A stretch of DNA of 64,000 nucleotides from Labilibaculum sp. K2S (GTDB lineage Bacteria; Bacteroidota; Bacteroidia; Bacteroidales; Marinifilaceae). A program made the position numbers and the translations under genes. Where the stretch lies: positions 104,522-168,521 of the forward strand of contig NZ_JAUCMW010000006.1 of NCBI RefSeq assembly GCF_030372765.1. Reading direction: 5' to 3'. Shown piece by piece: positions 8,464-18,666 of this stretch (position 1 is its first letter; every line of letters begins with the position of its first letter). The notes under the pieces are model-generated. The model searched no databases. It was not told the DNA's origin and saw nothing but the letters and a program-made list of their open reading frames with translations.

Positions 8464-9483
8464 ATGATAGATGTAATTGATTTTGGATTGACTCGTGATG
8501 GAGAAAAAGTACAACTATACACCCTCCGAAATAAAAATGGCCTGACAGCAAAAATCACCAATTATGGTGGTATTCTTACCTCATTTACTCTTCCTTTGCC
8601 CAACGAGGAAAGAGAAATTGTTCTGGGTTTTGATTCGCTTGAAGAGTATACAAATGAGGAATACCTTAAAAACTATCCGTATTTTGGTGCTTTAATTGGT
8701 CGGTTTGGAAATCGAATTAACAAAGGTTTAGTTACGCTTGATGAAAAAGAAATCCAACTTCCCTGCAACAATGGAATACATCATTTACATGGTGGGAATA
8801 TTGGCTTTGACAGAAAAGTATGGAAAGCCGAAATCGACAACAATACTGATTTAAAACTAACTTACCTAAGTCCTGACGGAGAAGAAAATTTTCCTGGAAA
8901 TTTAAATACTGAGGTAATTTATAAGTTGACTGATGATAACGAATTGCAGATTCATTACAAAGCTGTAACGGATAAGACAACACCGGTTAATCTAACTCAA
9001 CATGCCTATTTTAACTTATCAGACAATTTTGAGAGTATCTTAGACCATCAACTTCAGATTGATACTGAGTTCATTTTAGAAACAGACGATCTGTTGATTC
9101 CAAGTGGCAAAATATACAACATCAAGAATACTCTTTTCGACTTTAGAACTAAAAAACAGATAGACCGGGACATAGAAGATATTGAGAACTACGACGACTG
9201 TTTTGCTTTTGGTAAATCGACCGAAACACCAAGAAAAGTAGCTGAACTTTCTGATAAAAATGGTGAAGTGACAATGGAAGTTGCAACCACATTCCCAGGT
9301 TTACAGGTTTACACAGGAAAATACATTAGTGCCGGACAGAAGAAAAAATTCGGTCCTTTCTCGGGTGTTGCTTTGGAAGCACAGGGATATCCTGATGCTC
9401 CCAATCATGAGAACTTTAAACAGGGTTGGTTACAACCTGGCGAAGTGTACCAGCATCAGACAAACTACAAACTTATTTTCTAA
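8464..9483 (+). CDS. galM: Aldose 1-epimerase (mutarotase)
   Basis: 339 residues, family-typical. It interconverts alpha and beta anomers of galactose or glucose in the cytosol or, in some Bacteroidota, on exported forms; no signal peptide is seen here. Motifs: FGNRINKG (81-88), HHLHGG (106-111), the catalytic acid His180 in LTQHAYFNL, and the base Glu305 in VALEAQGYPDAPNH. It is a single gene closed by the terminator at 9493-9524. No galactokinase or transporter lies nearby. Confidence 0.92.
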   Translation: MIDVIDFGLTRDGEKVQLYTLRNKNGLTAKITNYGGILTSFTLPLPNEEREIVLGFDSLEEYTNEEYLKNYPYFGALIGRFGNRINKGLVTLDEKEIQLPCNNGIHHLHGGNIGFDRKVWKAEIDNNTDLKLTYLSPDGEENFPGNLNTEVIYKLTDDNELQIHYKAVTDKTTPVNLTQHAYFNLSDNFESILDHQLQIDTEFILETDDLLIPSGKIYNIKNTLFDFRTKKQIDRDIEDIENYDDCFAFGKSTETPRKVAELSDKNGEVTMEVATTFPGLQVYTGKYISAGQKKKFGPFSGVALEAQGYPDAPNHENFKQGWLQPGEVYQHQTNYKLIF

Positions 9484-9492
9484 AAATAGATA

Positions 9493-9524
9493 AGAGGCTG
9501 TTTCGAAAGATTCAGCCTTTTTTA
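9493..9524 (+). terminator. Intrinsic terminator after galM
   Basis: Stem AGGCTG / CAGCCT (9495-9500 with 9513-9518) followed by six T residues. Confidence 0.75.
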
Positions 9525-9657
9525 TTGATTGTGTCTCGCCCTGAAATAGTGTTACACTAAAAACAAACTATCTGACATTACAATTTTATTATCTGAAAGA
9601 AAAAAACAATCTTGCAGGCTCAGATTTCAAAACTTGTTTTAATAAGATTGTATAACT

Positions 9658-9942
9658 ATGCTAACTGATATCATCATTGTTTTATCCATAATGATTTTAG
9701 GAATCGGAATTGGTCTCTTCATTGGTAACAGACCAAAGATCATTAAAATTATAGGCATTTTAACTTCCTTTTCAATCTTCCTTTTACTTTTTCTTTTGGG
9801 GATAGGTGTTGGAACCAATAAACAAATACTAAACAATCTTCATTCTATCGGAATACAAGCTTTGATCCTTACAATCGGAGCTGTTTTAGGTTCTTTAATT
9901 TGTGCCTATTTTACCTATATTCTATTTTTCAAAAAGAAATAA
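9658..9942 (+). CDS. LysO-type lysine exporter, N-terminal half (small subunit)
   Basis: 94 residues with three hydrophobic segments, no signal peptide, and the motifs GIGIGLFIGNRP and LLLFLLGIGVGTN that mark the first half of LysO (DUF340). E. coli LysO (YbjE) is one protein of about 300 residues. Here the other half is a separate gene at 10084, so the pair probably forms a two-subunit lysine exporter. The 141-bp gap between them is largely filled by the 9964-10083 leader element. Confidence 0.8.
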   Translation: MLTDIIIVLSIMILGIGIGLFIGNRPKIIKIIGILTSFSIFLLLFLLGIGVGTNKQILNNLHSIGIQALILTIGAVLGSLICAYFTYILFFKKK

Positions 9943-9963
9943 ACCTCTATTTTAACGATTACT

Positions 9964-10083
9964 ATGAAACGTACATGACAGGTAATTGTGACACACAGGG
10001 GCATGATTATAGATTCATGGTAAATTCTCCCGAAACAAGTTCGGGACAAGCTATATGGCAACTTAAAAACAAATTATAATCGT
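9964..10083 (+). repeat. Leader element related to 1333-1522, with a hairpin insert
   Basis: It starts with ATGAAACGTACATGA (a possible MKRT-stop ORF), then GACACACAGGGGC, CATGGTAAATT, TATATGGCAA and AATTATAATCGT directly before an ATG, the same order as the two 95-bp units at 1333-1522. About 25 extra bases contain a hairpin TCCCGAA-ACAAG-TTCGGGA-like stem (10028-10046). Both downstream genes begin ATGAAAGG, so the conserved block may include the start codon. Confidence 0.75.
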
Positions 10084-10689
10084 ATGAAAGGCAGTTTAAT
10101 AATTCTTGGCTTCTTTATTCTGGGCTTAATCCTTGGACTAACACGCTTTTTGCCTTCCTCTCTTTTAGAAGGAGATTTCAGTATATATGCTCTTTATTTA
10201 TTGATGTTTTTAGTGGGTATGGGCATTGGCACCGATCGTGACTCGTGGAAAGTAATTCGTGAGGTGAACATCAAGATTATTTTGGTTCCTCTATCAGTCA
10301 TTGTGGGATCTCTTCTTGGTGTTTCTGCTGTTTCCGTTTTGCTTTCGAATATTAGTATTGGTGAAGCAATGGCTGTGGGAGCCGGATTTGGCTACTATAG
10401 TTTATCAAGCGTTATTATTACAGAATTCCATAGCGATACGCTGGGTGTTATTGCTCTTCTTTCAAACATCATCAGGGAAATACTGACTCTTTTAGCAACT
10501 CCTTTATTTGTAAAATACTTTGGAAAATTAGCTGGGATTGCTTCTGGTGGCGCAACTGCAATGGATACCACCCTGCCGATTATTGTACGCTATTCGGGAA
10601 AAGAGTACGCTATCATTGCCGTTTTTAGCGGAATAGTACTTACCATATTAGTCCCTGTAATTATTCCAATCATACTTAAATTCATATAA
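10084..10689 (+). CDS. LysO-type lysine exporter, C-terminal half
   Basis: 201 residues, mostly membrane. The DUF340 core is evident: LMFLVGMGIGTDRDSW, the GEAMAVGAGFGYYSLSSVIITE segment, LSNIIREILTLLATPL and GGATAMDTTLPIIVRYSG. In LysO these helices line the lysine path across the inner membrane. It pairs with the 94-residue protein encoded upstream. Export of excess lysine or of the toxic analogue thialysine is the known role of the family; activity of this split form is inferred. Confidence 0.85.
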   Translation: MKGSLIILGFFILGLILGLTRFLPSSLLEGDFSIYALYLLMFLVGMGIGTDRDSWKVIREVNIKIILVPLSVIVGSLLGVSAVSVLLSNISIGEAMAVGAGFGYYSLSSVIITEFHSDTLGVIALLSNIIREILTLLATPLFVKYFGKLAGIASGGATAMDTTLPIIVRYSGKEYAIIAVFSGIVLTILVPVIIPIILKFI

Positions 10690-11079
10690 TTTTTTTTCGG
10701 CTTTAAAAAAGAACTTACTGCAGTTTAAACTCATTTTAAAAATAATACACCAATAAACTAATTTGTTTTTTATAAATTTACTCCGAATCAACAAGCTTAT
10801 CATGTTTTGTTTTAACGAATTTATACTTCTTTACAATTGTTCGTACAAAGGTTTGTTCGAATGTTGGATTTGTTAAATCTCCCCAATATCACTTTTCACA
10901 ACTTATTTTGTTCTGTGCATTATAACTGATGATGTCCTTTTGTGAGATTCTTGTATCCCACAGACATATTTTAATAGTTTCCCCATTGAACAAATAAATT
11001 ACATCCATTTTAAATTTATCAATTTGTGCAGGTAATTAAGCAAACCCGCAATAATATATTAATTAACCAAATACCCATA
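10690..11079. other. AT-rich non-coding gap
   Basis: About 390 bp without a supportable gene. An open frame extends upstream of the aminopeptidase start to 11026 but shows no conserved character. No terminator with a good stem was seen after the lysO-like gene. Confidence 0.5.
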
Positions 11080-11082
11080 ATG

Positions 11083-12465
11083 ATGTTCTCAAAAGAAACC
11101 TATATCAACAGAAGAAACAAACTTAAATCTGACGTAAAATCAGGAATTCTGCTTTTTCTTGGCAACGATGAAAGTGGAATGAACTATGCTGACAATACTT
11201 ATCATTACCGTCAGGACAGTACCTTTCTATATTTCTTTGGTTCCGATTATGCCGGACTAAATGCAATTATAGATATCGATGAAAACCGCGAAATTATTTT
11301 CGGCAATGAATTAACCATTGATGATATTGTTTGGATGGGTACCCAACCTACCATAAAAGAAAAAAGCGAAGCCGTCGGAATTAAAGAGACAGCTCCAATG
11401 TCTGCATTAAAAACATACCTCGATAAAGCTTTAACAAAAGGACAAAGAGTTCATCACCTGCCCTCTTACCGTCCTGAACATCAAATTAAATTACAGTCCT
11501 TATTGAATGTTCATCCCAATATTTCAGTAAAAAATGCATCTTCTGAATTCATTCAGGCGGTTGTAAATCAAAGAAATTACAAATCAGCCGAAGAGATCAT
11601 TCAAATTGAAGAGGCTGTAAACATTACGGCAGAAATGCATCTTGCTGCCATGCGTATGGCTCGCCCGGGAATGAAAGAATATGAAATTGCTGCCAAAGTT
11701 CAGGAAATAGCAATCAGCATGGGTGGACAACCATCTTTCCCAACAATTGCAACCATTAATGGGCAAACGCTTCACAACCATTATCATGGCAATACATTAA
11801 AAAGCGGCGATATGGTTTTACTGGATTGCGGTGCTGAAAACAGAATGCATTACTCGGGTGATATGTCGAGTACATTTCCTGTAGATAAAACTTTTACAAC
11901 ACGCCAAAAAGAGATTTATGAAATTGCTTTGAATGCTCACAATGCTGCCATTGCCGGCTTACGCCCAGGGGTTAAATTTAAAGATGTTCATCTTACGGTT
12001 TGCAGAACCATTGCTGAAGGCATGAAACAAATGGGTTTTATGAAAGGAAATATAGAAGATGCTGTTCAGCAAGGAGCACACGCCTTATTCTTTCAATGCG
12101 GTACGGGTCATATGATGGGAATGGATGTTCATGATATGGAAAATTTAGGCGAGGTTTGTGTTGGTTACAACGGTGAGGCAAAAAGTACTCTGTTTGGACT
12201 AAAATCATTGCGTTTGGGAAGAGAATTAGAACCAGGATTTGTATTAACCATTGAACCGGGAATCTATTTTATTCCTGAATTAATTGACATGTGGAAAGCC
12301 GAAAAACGTTTCGAGCAATTCATTAATTACGATAAAGTAGAACAATACAAAGATTTTGGTGGCCTAAGAAACGAAGAAGATTTCTTAATTACTCCTGATG
12401 GTGCCCGTTTGTTAGGAAAACCAATTCCTAAAAGCATTGCTGATGTAGAAAGAGAAAGAATTTAA
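11083..12465 (+). CDS. pepP: Aminopeptidase P family (M24B) Xaa-Pro peptidase
   Basis: About 460 residues. An ATG at 11080 is equally possible; an upstream ATG at 11026 would add 19 residues unlike the family, so I use MFSKETYINRR as start. It has an N-terminal creatinase-type domain and a C-terminal pita-bread domain. The dinuclear metal site is complete: Asp in LLDCGAE, Asp in YSGDMSS, His in GTGHMMGMDVHD, Glu in TIEPGIY and Glu in LRNEEDF. It removes N-terminal residues before proline in the cytosol. It stands alone between peptidase and exporter genes. Confidence 0.9.
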   Translation: MFSKETYINRRNKLKSDVKSGILLFLGNDESGMNYADNTYHYRQDSTFLYFFGSDYAGLNAIIDIDENREIIFGNELTIDDIVWMGTQPTIKEKSEAVGIKETAPMSALKTYLDKALTKGQRVHHLPSYRPEHQIKLQSLLNVHPNISVKNASSEFIQAVVNQRNYKSAEEIIQIEEAVNITAEMHLAAMRMARPGMKEYEIAAKVQEIAISMGGQPSFPTIATINGQTLHNHYHGNTLKSGDMVLLDCGAENRMHYSGDMSSTFPVDKTFTTRQKEIYEIALNAHNAAIAGLRPGVKFKDVHLTVCRTIAEGMKQMGFMKGNIEDAVQQGAHALFFQCGTGHMMGMDVHDMENLGEVCVGYNGEAKSTLFGLKSLRLGRELEPGFVLTIEPGIYFIPELIDMWKAEKRFEQFINYDKVEQYKDFGGLRNEEDFLITPDGARLLGKPIPKSIADVERERI

Positions 12466-12630
12466 ACTTATTGTGAAACGCCAATTCATTGAAATAAAGC
12501 CCGTCAAGATATTGACAAAATAGTCCCGGCGATTATTTTTCGATAAATCTGATGGGCAAAATGCTCTCAATTAACGGAATTGAAAAAACAGACGTAAATA
12601 ACCATTTATATTTTTGAAAATAACAATTCG

Positions 12631-13932
12631 ATGAAACGAAAACATATTATAAATTTACTGCTTACATTCCTTTTGGCAACATGCATTTCTTGTGCACAAA
12701 CAAAACCAAAAGATCTGCTAAGCCAGTTGGGAGAAATTCCCGGTGCAAGTGTAAAAAAGATTGAAGGAGACACGACCTTTGCGGAGTACTATGAACTTTA
12801 TTTCACACAGGATCTTGATCATCAAAATCCCAAAGCGGGAACATTTCAACAACGGGTATTATTGGGTCATCAGTCTTTCGATCAGCCTATGGTTGTGGAA
12901 CTGGAAGGTTATCAAATTTGGTCTGAAAAGGCTGGGGAGTTAAGCAAATTACTGCATGCAAATCAATTGACCATTGAGCACCGTTACTTTAAAAATTCAA
13001 TGCCCGATAGTTTGAATTGGCAATACCTAAACATCAAACAAGCTGCTGCCGATCAGCATGTAATCATTCAGGCTTTACGCAAAATATATCCTAAAAAATG
13101 GCTGTCGACTGGAATCAGTAAAGGAGGGCAAACAACCATTTTTCACAGATATTTTTATCCTGATGATGTTGATGTTAGTGTTCCTTATGTTGCACCACTA
13201 AATCTGGCTCGCGAAGACAAAAGAATCCACGAACGCCTTGCCAGTGTTGGCAGTAAAGAAACCAGAGATCAGATTTATCAATTTCAGTTGGCTTGCTTTA
13301 CTAACAGAGAAAAATTACTTCCTCTTGCTGATGCCTATGCAAAAGAGAAGAACTATTCTTTCTCAATGGGCCTGGAAAGGGCACTTGATTTAAGTATTCT
13401 GGAATATCCATTTGCCTATTGGCAATGGGGTGGAGTTGACAGCATTCCCGATAAAAATGCCAATTCTAAAGAGCTTTTCGAGCATTTGTTTAAAGTATCA
13501 AGTATCGATTTTTTCGATGTAAGCAACATCAAACCACTTCTTGCATTTTATCATCAGGCATTAACCGAAATTGGAATGTATAGCTACGAAATTGCTCCTT
13601 TCAAACAATACCTGAACGATGAAAAGGATATCACTTTCGATTTTACTTTCCCTAATGAACCTATCCGAAAATTTGATGCCTCATCGATGATTAAAATCAA
13701 CAAATGGCTGCAGACTGATGCGGAAAAAATATTGTTCATATATGGTGAGAACGATACATGGTCGGCAACGGCAGTTGATCTAAAAGGAAATAACAAATGC
13801 AAAAAGTTTGTGAACCCCGGAGGATCCCATAAAAGCAGAATCAATAGTTTTCCTTCTGAAATGAAGAAAGAAATTTTGAACACTTTGGAAGAATGGATGG
13901 ATGTACAATTAACCGTTAACAATGAACAGTAA
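12631..13932 (+). CDS. S37/S28-like prolyl tripeptidyl aminopeptidase, probable lipoprotein
   Basis: 433 residues. It has an N-terminal signal with candidate lipobox CISC (Cys21). Alpha/beta-hydrolase peptidase of the S37 (PS-10) group: nucleophile Ser163 in GISKGGQT, acid in YGENDTW, base His in NPGGSHKSR near the C-terminus. Such enzymes trim proline-containing peptides outside the cytosol, matching the other exported peptidases in this window. It ends at the terminator 14019-14050 shared with the convergent M16 gene. Confidence 0.85.
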   Translation: MKRKHIINLLLTFLLATCISCAQTKPKDLLSQLGEIPGASVKKIEGDTTFAEYYELYFTQDLDHQNPKAGTFQQRVLLGHQSFDQPMVVELEGYQIWSEKAGELSKLLHANQLTIEHRYFKNSMPDSLNWQYLNIKQAAADQHVIIQALRKIYPKKWLSTGISKGGQTTIFHRYFYPDDVDVSVPYVAPLNLAREDKRIHERLASVGSKETRDQIYQFQLACFTNREKLLPLADAYAKEKNYSFSMGLERALDLSILEYPFAYWQWGGVDSIPDKNANSKELFEHLFKVSSIDFFDVSNIKPLLAFYHQALTEIGMYSYEIAPFKQYLNDEKDITFDFTFPNEPIRKFDASSMIKINKWLQTDAEKILFIYGENDTWSATAVDLKGNNKCKKFVNPGGSHKSRINSFPSEMKKEILNTLEEWMDVQLTVNNEQ

Positions 13933-14018
13933 TCATTTGAGGGAATAAATAAACGAAAAAATAAAACACACCCCAATATCCTCTCTTATAAGGGGGAGTT
14001 TAGAAAGCTAAGCGTAAA

Positions 14019-14050
14019 AAAACGGATGCCCATTTATGAGCATCCGTTTT
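14019..14050. terminator. Bidirectional terminator
   Basis: Stem AAAACGGATGC / GCATCCGTTTT with a 10-base loop, with A-run and T-run on the two sides, between convergent genes. Confidence 0.85.
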
Positions 14051-14070
14051 ACTATACTAATGAATTGGAA

Positions 14071-16902
14071 TTAAATCTCTTTCTGTTTTGGAGACATTAC
14101 CACTTCAATTTTTGCAGGTGCTGCAAAATATTTCCTGGCAAATTTCTCTACTTTTTCTTTAGTTATTGAGTTGATCATGCTTTCGAAATCTTCAGTACTC
14201 ATCATGTCCTCATCGTACACATAGTAACGATTGATCGCATTTAACCAATAACCATTTTTACGAAGATTCTCCTGACGTACCTTAATGAAGTTTTCCTTCG
14301 CTTCGTGTAAGTCATCTTCCTTAACACCTTCGTTGAAAAGAGCCTGAATCTCACTATAAACAATTCCTTTTAATTTTTCAGCCTTAGCAGGATCTGTATC
14401 AAAACGAATAACTAATTTATACTCTTCGCGAGGAAATTTATCAACCGAAGCACCAACTCTCACACCATAAGATCCGCCTTCTTTTTCACGAATTACCTCA
14501 AGATATCTCTTATCTAAAAGTTTGGCAACCACATCCATCAATATTGAATTTTCTTTTGAATATTCAATATCACCATGAAAATCAATTTCAATGGTTGTTT
14601 TAGGAGTTTCCATCTCTCTGTCAAAATGGGTATAAGTATCCTTTTCAGGATAATCCACACCGTTGTCTTTCCAGTTATCCTCACGGTCGATATCCTTAAT
14701 GCTTCCCAAGTATTCTTCTATCATTGGTTTTGCTTCCTCTGCATCTATATTTCCTACAAAAACAAATGTAAAGTCGCTGGCATCAACAAACCGCTCCTGA
14801 TAAATGCGTTTCATCGTCTCAAAATCCAATTTGTCAATCATATCTGTGTTAAACAGAATTGTTCTTGGATCGTGATTGGTAGAAGTCATTGATACGGAAT
14901 CACTAAACGCTTTATTTATATCAGCTCCCATATTGGCCACATAAGCCATATATCTTCCTTTTAAAGCAGTAAAAGCCTCCTGATCGAAACGTGGTTGCTC
15001 AAAATACATATGCACCAACTGCAATAAGGTCTCAAAATCCTTAACGGATGAATTCCCATTAAGTCCTTCTGATAATTCACCTACATATGGTGATACCTTA
15101 ACCTCTTTACCTGTCAATAATTTTTGAAGGCTAACCTTATCAAATTTGCCCAATCCAAAATTTGAGACAAAGCCACCAAGCATTTCAGCCGAAGGCAAAT
15201 CTTTAACACTGTATAATGAATTTCCTCCCTTACTAAAAGCTTGTAAACTAATTTCATTCTCTTTGAAATCTGTTTTTTTCACAACAACTGTTGCGCCATT
15301 AGCCAATGTCCACTCAGTAGCTTCAAATCCCTTTAAATTAGATTCTTTCACAACTTTTCCTGCTTTAGGCTGCTCTGAAATTAAAGGTTCGTTTACTACC
15401 TTATCTTCGTAAGGTTTTAGTTCCATTTGCTTCACTTTCGCCACTATTGCAAGTAATTGCTCCTTAGTTGGCAATTGTAATCCTTCTTTTTCAGGAGCCG
15501 ATAAGGTGATCACCTCATTCTCATCCGTAATCCATCCTTTTGAGATCGCACTTACTTCCTCTGCACTAATACCAGGCAATAATTGTTTCATTGCTTCGAA
15601 CTCAAACTCAATTCCAGGAACAGGCTCATTGGTTAAATAATTTTGCTGATAACCACGAACCAAACGATCATTGTTCTGCTTGTTCCTTTCCTTATAAGCT
15701 CTTTCTATTTTGCTCAACATAGCCGTTTTAGCTCGTTCCAATTCAGATGCCACTATACCATATCTTTTGGCTCTTTCTGTTTCTTTCAAAAGCACCTCAA
15801 TTCCGCCCAAAATATTATCCTCTTTAAGGGTAACTCCATTTTGAAAAACATCCATTTTTCGGGCTTTGTTATAGTATGCTGCATAACCAGCTATAAATGG
15901 TGCATTTCCTTTTTGGAGCAGTTCGTTATAACGATCTCCCAATACACTTGAATAAAGGTCTTCGATTAAAAGCTTGCGATAATAGTTTAGATTTTTTTCG
16001 GCAAAAGGAGTTGCTTTGTGTTTGTAAACAATTTCAAAACTAATTCTGCTGGCTTCAGGATCTGTAATTACTCCAACAATTGGCTCCTTATTTTCAGGAA
16101 CATCAAAATACACTCTTTCTTCCGGATTTTCAACAGCAGGAATATGTGCAAACATGTCCTTTATTTTTTGCTCAATTTTCTCGGCATCAATATCTCCAAC
16201 TACAATAATTGCCTGCAAATCGGTGCGATACCAATCGTGATAAAAGTCCCTGATTACCTGATGATCAAAATTATCAATCACATTCAGATCCCCAATAACA
16301 TCACGTTTTGCATATTTAGAGCCTTGATAAACGAGTTTGTTTTTTTCTAAATAAACACGCATTCCTCCTGATCGGCGGGTTCTCCATTCTTCATGAATCA
16401 CTCCACGTTCGCTGTCAATTTCCTCTCCATCGAGACTTAGGTAATTCGACCAGTCGTGCAATACTAAAAGGGTAGAATCCAGAAGATTTTCATTCGTAGT
16501 AGGAACATTACTTAGATTGTAAACCGTTTCATCAACATTGGTATAAGCATTGATATTACGACCGAATGCTACGCCATATTTTTCTAAATAATTAAGGACA
16601 CCTTTTCCTGGAAAATGTTCAGTTCCATTAAAAGCCATATGCTCCAGAAAATGAGCCAATCCGTTTTGACTATCATTTTCCAATACTGCCCCCACATTCT
16701 GAACAATGTAAAAGCTTGCCCGATCTTTAGGCTCTTCATTGTGACGAACATAGTAGGTTAATCCATTGTCTAATTTTCCTGTCCTTACATTCGGATCCAT
16801 AGGAAGTTTAGCATTCATATCGTTTTGAGCTGACAGCATTCCCATGCCGGTCAGTGCCAAAACAGTACAAAGACTCATTTTGCTAAATAAATTCTTAATC
16901 AT
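14071..16902 (-). CDS. M16 family zinc metallopeptidase, exported
   Basis: 943 residues with a signal peptide (about 1-25, ending LSAQ). The inverted zinc motif HFLEH is at residues 84-88, with the second Glu in the ESERGVIHEEW-like stretch downstream. Four M16 domains are arranged as an active N-terminal half and an inactive C-terminal half (about 520-940), as in pitrilysin and in Bacteroidota PqqL-like proteins. Acts on peptides in the periplasm or at the outer membrane. Monocistronic. Confidence 0.92.
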   Translation of the reverse strand: MIKNLFSKMSLCTVLALTGMGMLSAQNDMNAKLPMDPNVRTGKLDNGLTYYVRHNEEPKDRASFYIVQNVGAVLENDSQNGLAHFLEHMAFNGTEHFPGKGVLNYLEKYGVAFGRNINAYTNVDETVYNLSNVPTTNENLLDSTLLVLHDWSNYLSLDGEEIDSERGVIHEEWRTRRSGGMRVYLEKNKLVYQGSKYAKRDVIGDLNVIDNFDHQVIRDFYHDWYRTDLQAIIVVGDIDAEKIEQKIKDMFAHIPAVENPEERVYFDVPENKEPIVGVITDPEASRISFEIVYKHKATPFAEKNLNYYRKLLIEDLYSSVLGDRYNELLQKGNAPFIAGYAAYYNKARKMDVFQNGVTLKEDNILGGIEVLLKETERAKRYGIVASELERAKTAMLSKIERAYKERNKQNNDRLVRGYQQNYLTNEPVPGIEFEFEAMKQLLPGISAEEVSAISKGWITDENEVITLSAPEKEGLQLPTKEQLLAIVAKVKQMELKPYEDKVVNEPLISEQPKAGKVVKESNLKGFEATEWTLANGATVVVKKTDFKENEISLQAFSKGGNSLYSVKDLPSAEMLGGFVSNFGLGKFDKVSLQKLLTGKEVKVSPYVGELSEGLNGNSSVKDFETLLQLVHMYFEQPRFDQEAFTALKGRYMAYVANMGADINKAFSDSVSMTSTNHDPRTILFNTDMIDKLDFETMKRIYQERFVDASDFTFVFVGNIDAEEAKPMIEEYLGSIKDIDREDNWKDNGVDYPEKDTYTHFDREMETPKTTIEIDFHGDIEYSKENSILMDVVAKLLDKRYLEVIREKEGGSYGVRVGASVDKFPREEYKLVIRFDTDPAKAEKLKGIVYSEIQALFNEGVKEDDLHEAKENFIKVRQENLRKNGYWLNAINRYYVYDEDMMSTEDFESMINSITKEKVEKFARKYFAAPAKIEVVMSPKQKEI

Positions 16903-17172
16903 TTGTGATTTGTTTTAGTGATTTGAAGTACAATTTGCACAACATAAGTGTAAGTTTTATAAATTAAAGAAACAATTAGTTATTTAACAATTCTATTAAT
17001 GATTTTTAACACTATATATTTACTATTCTTTCACCTTTAAAATGACATCATTTACCTGCCAATCAACATATCCATGATTAAGCTCAAACTTGATAGATTT
17101 AGAATGAATGAACGAAATATAGTATCCACATAGGGTCAAATCCTATAAATAAAGACAAAGAAATAAGCACAA

Positions 17173-17202
17173 AAAAAGGAGCACCAACCGGCACTCCTTT
17201 TC
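17173..17202 (-). terminator. Intrinsic terminator after the flotillin gene
   Basis: On the minus strand AAAGGAG-UGCC ... GGUG-CUCCUUU forms a stem with two G-U pairs, followed by seven U residues. Confidence 0.75.
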
Positions 17203-17223
17203 CTATTTAAAACAGTAATCTGC

Positions 17224-18642
17224 CTATTTCTCTTCTTTTGCTTTGCTATCCGAAACATCGTCGAATTCAACGGTTTCGCCTTCTTCTACTTTTTTACCCA
17301 AGTAGTTTGGCAATTCCATTCCAGCCATTTTGAAAAGTTCTTCCATTGGAGGAATAGATCCCATCATGCCCTGCATAAAGTTAGCGGTGGATGTTTTGCC
17401 ATCTTTTCCGTTGCCATTTTCCCAAACAGTAACCTTATCAATCTTGATGTTCTTAATGGCATCAACCTGGGTTTTAACCAATTCCGGTAATTTATCAGCA
17501 ATCATTAACATTACTGCATCTTTGGCATCGCTGCCAGCAGCGTGAACAAGTTTGTCGAAACCTTGAGCCTGCTTACTCAGAATTTCATAAATACCTTTCG
17601 CTTCTGCTTCCATTTTCATGAAGATCGCATCAGCCTCCCCTTTCGCATGACGACGGGTTTGTTCTGCAATCGCCTCAGCAGCAATCTCAATTTTTTGCTT
17701 GTCAATCTCGGCAGGTACCACAACATTAGCTGTCTGTGTTGCTTTATCGCGGGTTGCACGGGCATTTTCAGCCAATTGTTCAGCAGCATAGGCTTCCTCT
17801 AAAGCACGTGCCTGAGTTACTTTCTCTGCGGCCGAAGCCAAACGTTCCGCTTCTGCTTCTCTCTCTCTTCTGCGTGCATCCGAATTGGCAATGGTAATTT
17901 TTGCCGTATTCTCTCCTTCAACTGCCGATGCATCAGCAGCTGCAACCTGTACACGTTGTGCCTGATGTGCATTTGCTTCACCAATAGAACCATCACGGTT
18001 TTTCTCAGCAACACTCTTTTTCGCGTCATTAATCGCCTTTGCAGCAGCTTCCTTACCTAATGCTTCAATATATCCCGATTCATCGTTGATATCGGTTACG
18101 TTCACATTGATCAGTTTCAAACCAATCTTTTTCAATTCAGCTTCAACATTAGAAGAAACAGCCGCAAGAAATTTATCACGATTGCTATTGATTTCCTCAA
18201 TATCCATGGTTGCAACAACCAAACGCAACTGACCAAAAATAATATCCTTAGCCAAATTACTAATGTCAGCCTGAGACAAACCAAGTAAACGCTCAGCAGC
18301 ATTAGTCATTACTCCTCCTTCTGTAGAAACTCCTACAGTAAAACGAGAAGGTACATCCACACGAATATTCTGCTTACTCAAAGCACTTGTCAAATTGATT
18401 TCAATCGAAAGTGGTGTTAAATCCAGAAATGCATAATCCTGAATAATTGGCCAAATAAAGGCAGCACCACCATGAATACACTTGGCCGAACGCGATTCTG
18501 TATCGGTTCCTTTACCAACCTTACCATACACAACCAATACACGATCGGACGGACATCTCTTATATCTCTTAAAAAACGAGACAATTAAAGAAAAAACGGC
18601 AATTACAACGACCGCAATTAAAAGAACAACATATTCTCCCAT
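17224..18642 (-). CDS. Flotillin-like SPFH-domain protein
   Basis: 472 residues. One N-terminal membrane segment (about 4-23), an SPFH/band-7 domain (about 30-210), then a long Ala/Glu-rich heptad region (about 215-390; EAEAERLASAAEKV and QTRRHAKGEADAIF) and an acidic tail. Flotillins form oligomeric scaffolds in membrane microdomains. It lies 24 bp after a NfeD-like gene on the same strand, the classical partner arrangement, which supports the call. The terminator at 17173-17202 closes the pair. Confidence 0.9.
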   Translation of the reverse strand: MGEYVVLLIAVVVIAVFSLIVSFFKRYKRCPSDRVLVVYGKVGKGTDTESRSAKCIHGGAAFIWPIIQDYAFLDLTPLSIEINLTSALSKQNIRVDVPSRFTVGVSTEGGVMTNAAERLLGLSQADISNLAKDIIFGQLRLVVATMDIEEINSNRDKFLAAVSSNVEAELKKIGLKLINVNVTDINDESGYIEALGKEAAAKAINDAKKSVAEKNRDGSIGEANAHQAQRVQVAAADASAVEGENTAKITIANSDARRREREAEAERLASAAEKVTQARALEEAYAAEQLAENARATRDKATQTANVVVPAEIDKQKIEIAAEAIAEQTRRHAKGEADAIFMKMEAEAKGIYEILSKQAQGFDKLVHAAGSDAKDAVMLMIADKLPELVKTQVDAIKNIKIDKVTVWENGNGKDGKTSTANFMQGMMGSIPPMEELFKMAGMELPNYLGKKVEEGETVEFDDVSDSKAKEEK

Positions 18643-18666
18643 AATAATTTGTTATTAATAGTTTAT

